NCBI GenBank assembly: GCA_963922715.1
Contig: CAWUJT010000110.1
Span: forward strand, 1 to 6,480
Source: CAWUJT01 sp963922715
Lineage (GTDB): Bacteria; Pseudomonadota; Alphaproteobacteria; Rhodobacterales; Rhodobacteraceae
DNA length: 6,480 nt
Direction of reading: 5' to 3'
Shown here piece by piece: positions 4,884-6,480 of the stretch. Within the stretch, counting starts at the first letter, position 1. Each line of letters begins with the position of its first letter. Both the position numbers and the translations under genes were made by a program. The notes below the pieces were generated by a model. It ran no database searches, was not told where the DNA came from, and was given only the letters and a program-made list of their open reading frames with translations.

Positions 4884-6472
4884 TGTTTAATCGGAATATA
4901 TCAAAAGCGCCTTATTGGGTTGAGTGCAGTGTCCTTGCAGGTGCATTATTTGCCTTGCTCCTCATAAATTTACAACTTTGGGGATTTGAAACACCCCCAC
5001 TTATTGATTGGCCTAATCATCTTGTACGCCATGCGTTGCAATGCGCAGCACCAGGGGCAGAGTTCATCGGTCAATATTATGAATACAATCTCAGGATTGT
5101 TCCAAATCTTACCAGTGACCTTATTCATACACTCGACATTGCATGTTGGAACATAGAGATCACTCAGAAGGTTCTCATCCAAGTATCAAGTTTCGGTATA
5201 GTTCTAGCGACTGTTGTTCTAAATTGGGCGATCTGGCGAAGACTCTCCATCTGGCCTATTATTTCTGGTCTGATTATGCACCACATGGCTTGGTCATGGG
5301 GATTTGAGAATTTTATTCTTGCTGTTCCAATAACCCTATTTATTCTTGCCGTTTGGTTCGTCTTAGCGAATCGCAACCAGGTTATTCGCCTTTTGGCGCT
5401 GTGGCCATTAGCCGTTGGTCTTTATGTATTACATCTTTATGCATTCGCATTCTTATTTCTCGTAATCGTTTTATTAGAATTGGAAAAACTTTGGACAAAA
5501 AAAACGACGGGTATTGAATGGCGCTCAATTATTCTCACATCATGTCTTCTTATCCTCATAGCTGTTTTCCCTACAATTCATCTACTTTCTGCACTACAAA
5601 CCTCAAATGGGGTTAGCGTGTCTACCTTTGCTCACGGTGGGCTCTCTACTCTATTTAAGACATTGATATCCCCGTTTATTGGATTTGGTGACAAGATTAG
5701 GCCGAACGCTTCGCTGATTATTGTAGTGGTTTGTGTTACTACCTTCTTGTTGACAATCAGATGGATGCACTCAAACAATAGAAAAATTATACTTGATCCT
5801 AGGGTAAAAAGAATCATTCCCGTTCTTTTGTTTGTCGCTTTAATTGCACCAATTAATCTGGCAGGCGTCTATTTTTCAAATATTCGTTTCCCGGTTTTGT
5901 GCGCTGCATTGATCATTGCGGGCACCCGCGTTGAGCTTTCAACGAAAGCTCTGCTGGCCTTCACCAGCACTATACTCATTGTTGTAGGCATAAAGACAAG
6001 CTGGATCGTATCGAACTGGCAAGTTCATGATCAGCAAGTCGCGGAGTTGAGATCGGTTGCTGACTTTCTTGAACCTACAGATCGTTTACTGGTGTTCAAA
6101 GATGGCAATTCCTCTACAACAACTTTGCACTTTCATTCTACATCATACATTTTACGTGACCAAGGCGTATATTGGTGGGGTATGTTCACGGGTGGAAATT
6201 CACTTTCACCGCGGGCTGAATATGCCATACGCGACCACACTCAGCCTGCTCCTTTACCTTTACACATCCTTGACGCAAAAAACCGGGAGAACCCAATATT
6301 CGATGAGGGTAGCCCACTACATATTTGGCCGGAATTTTACACTCATGCGTTGCTTATGTTCGACCCCGAAGATGATCGACCAAACGTGTCTGCGTTAGGA
6401 AACGTCCATGTTTCTGGCTCATTCTTTGATATTTATCGGCTTGAGCCCGTTGCAGAAGACATTCGGCCTTAA
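4883..6472 (+). CDS. Polytopic membrane protein with DWPNHL motif; candidate GT-C-like glycosyltransferase
   Basis: This is a 529-aa integral membrane protein of no named family that I can assign. Helix 1 is at about 14-34, then an outer loop carrying D42-W-P-N-H-L47 with R49; further hydrophobic segments lie near 97-117, 123-139, 144-162, 168-198, 214-235, 277-292, 311-331, 338-348 and 355-375, giving roughly 9-11 helices. A WGFENFILAVP stretch (139-149) and H184 in LHLYAF (183-188) are further motif-like sites. A soluble domain of about 150 residues (376-529) ends the protein and is probably periplasmic. An acidic residue in the first outer loop after helix 1, plus a soluble C-terminal domain, is the architecture of GT-C enzymes that use lipid-linked sugars, such as ArnT and PMT. 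I recall similar D-x-P-N-H-L proteins as uncharacterised membrane proteins in bacteria. Its start has no ribosome-binding site and uses a TAATG overlap with the GtrA-like gene, so it is probably translationally coupled. Function is inferred from context. Confidence 0.85.
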   Translation: MFNRNISKAPYWVECSVLAGALFALLLINLQLWGFETPPLIDWPNHLVRHALQCAAPGAEFIGQYYEYNLRIVPNLTSDLIHTLDIACWNIEITQKVLIQVSSFGIVLATVVLNWAIWRRLSIWPIISGLIMHHMAWSWGFENFILAVPITLFILAVWFVLANRNQVIRLLALWPLAVGLYVLHLYAFAFLFLVIVLLELEKLWTKKTTGIEWRSIILTSCLLILIAVFPTIHLLSALQTSNGVSVSTFAHGGLSTLFKTLISPFIGFGDKIRPNASLIIVVVCVTTFLLTIRWMHSNNRKIILDPRVKRIIPVLLFVALIAPINLAGVYFSNIRFPVLCAALIIAGTRVELSTKALLAFTSTILIVVGIKTSWIVSNWQVHDQQVAELRSVADFLEPTDRLLVFKDGNSSTTTLHFHSTSYILRDQGVYWWGMFTGGNSLSPRAEYAIRDHTQPAPLPLHILDAKNRENPIFDEGSPLHIWPEFYTHALLMFDPEDDRPNVSALGNVHVSGSFFDIYRLEPVAEDIRP

Positions 6473-6480
6473 TGAAGTTC
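6472..6480 (+). CDS. Possible start of a seventh operon gene (cut by the window edge)
   Basis: An ATG at 6472-6474 overlaps the TAA stop of the preceding gene by one base (TAATG) and reads M-K-F before the window ends. The same arrangement joins the previous two genes, which makes a real coupled start plausible. No Shine-Dalgarno is seen upstream. Nothing can be said of its product. Confidence 0.35.

Overview
The window is the left flank and main body of a tightly packed surface-glycan operon, all on the + strand, from a Gram-negative bacterium. Moderate GC, codon choice and gene style are compatible with a marine alphaproteobacterium, but this assignment is weak because no taxonomic marker gene is present.

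Positions 1-647 hold no convincing intact gene. The first ~42 bases look like the outer end of an IS3-type insertion sequence whose transposase would lie to the left of the window. This is followed by a tandem hexamer, two palindromes, a 273-base stretch (291-563) that reads like a decayed coding fragment with one internal stop, and an AT-rich leader with a small hairpin just before the operon.

Positions 648-6472 carry six genes. They overlap by 1-4 bases or are separated by 4-12 bases: (1) a DegT-type PLP sugar aminotransferase; (2) an extended SDR, a WcaG-like NAD-dependent epimerase or reductase, with an Asn where the catalytic Lys is expected; (3) a GT2 polyprenyl-phosphate glycosyltransferase of the GtrB/ArnC/DPM1 type with two C-terminal membrane helices; (4) a left-handed beta-helix acyltransferase resembling sugar N/O-acetyltransferases such as VioB; (5) a small four-helix GtrA-family protein; (6) a 529-residue polytopic membrane protein with a D-W-P-N-H-L motif in its first outer loop and a soluble C-terminal domain. 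The last stop codon overlaps an ATG at 6472 that probably opens a seventh gene running off the right edge.

Inferred joint role: genes 1, 2 and 4 make and acylate an amino-deoxy sugar nucleotide, gene 3 loads the sugar onto undecaprenyl phosphate, gene 5 helps move or present the lipid-linked sugar across the inner membrane, and gene 6 is the best candidate for the periplasmic transferase onto LPS, another polymer or a protein. This parallels the GtrA/GtrB/Gtr-type serotype-conversion systems and the Arn pathway, but with a terminal protein that does not look like ArnT or a characterised Gtr. Genes making the starting nucleotide sugar (nucleotidyltransferase, 4,6-dehydratase) are not in the window.
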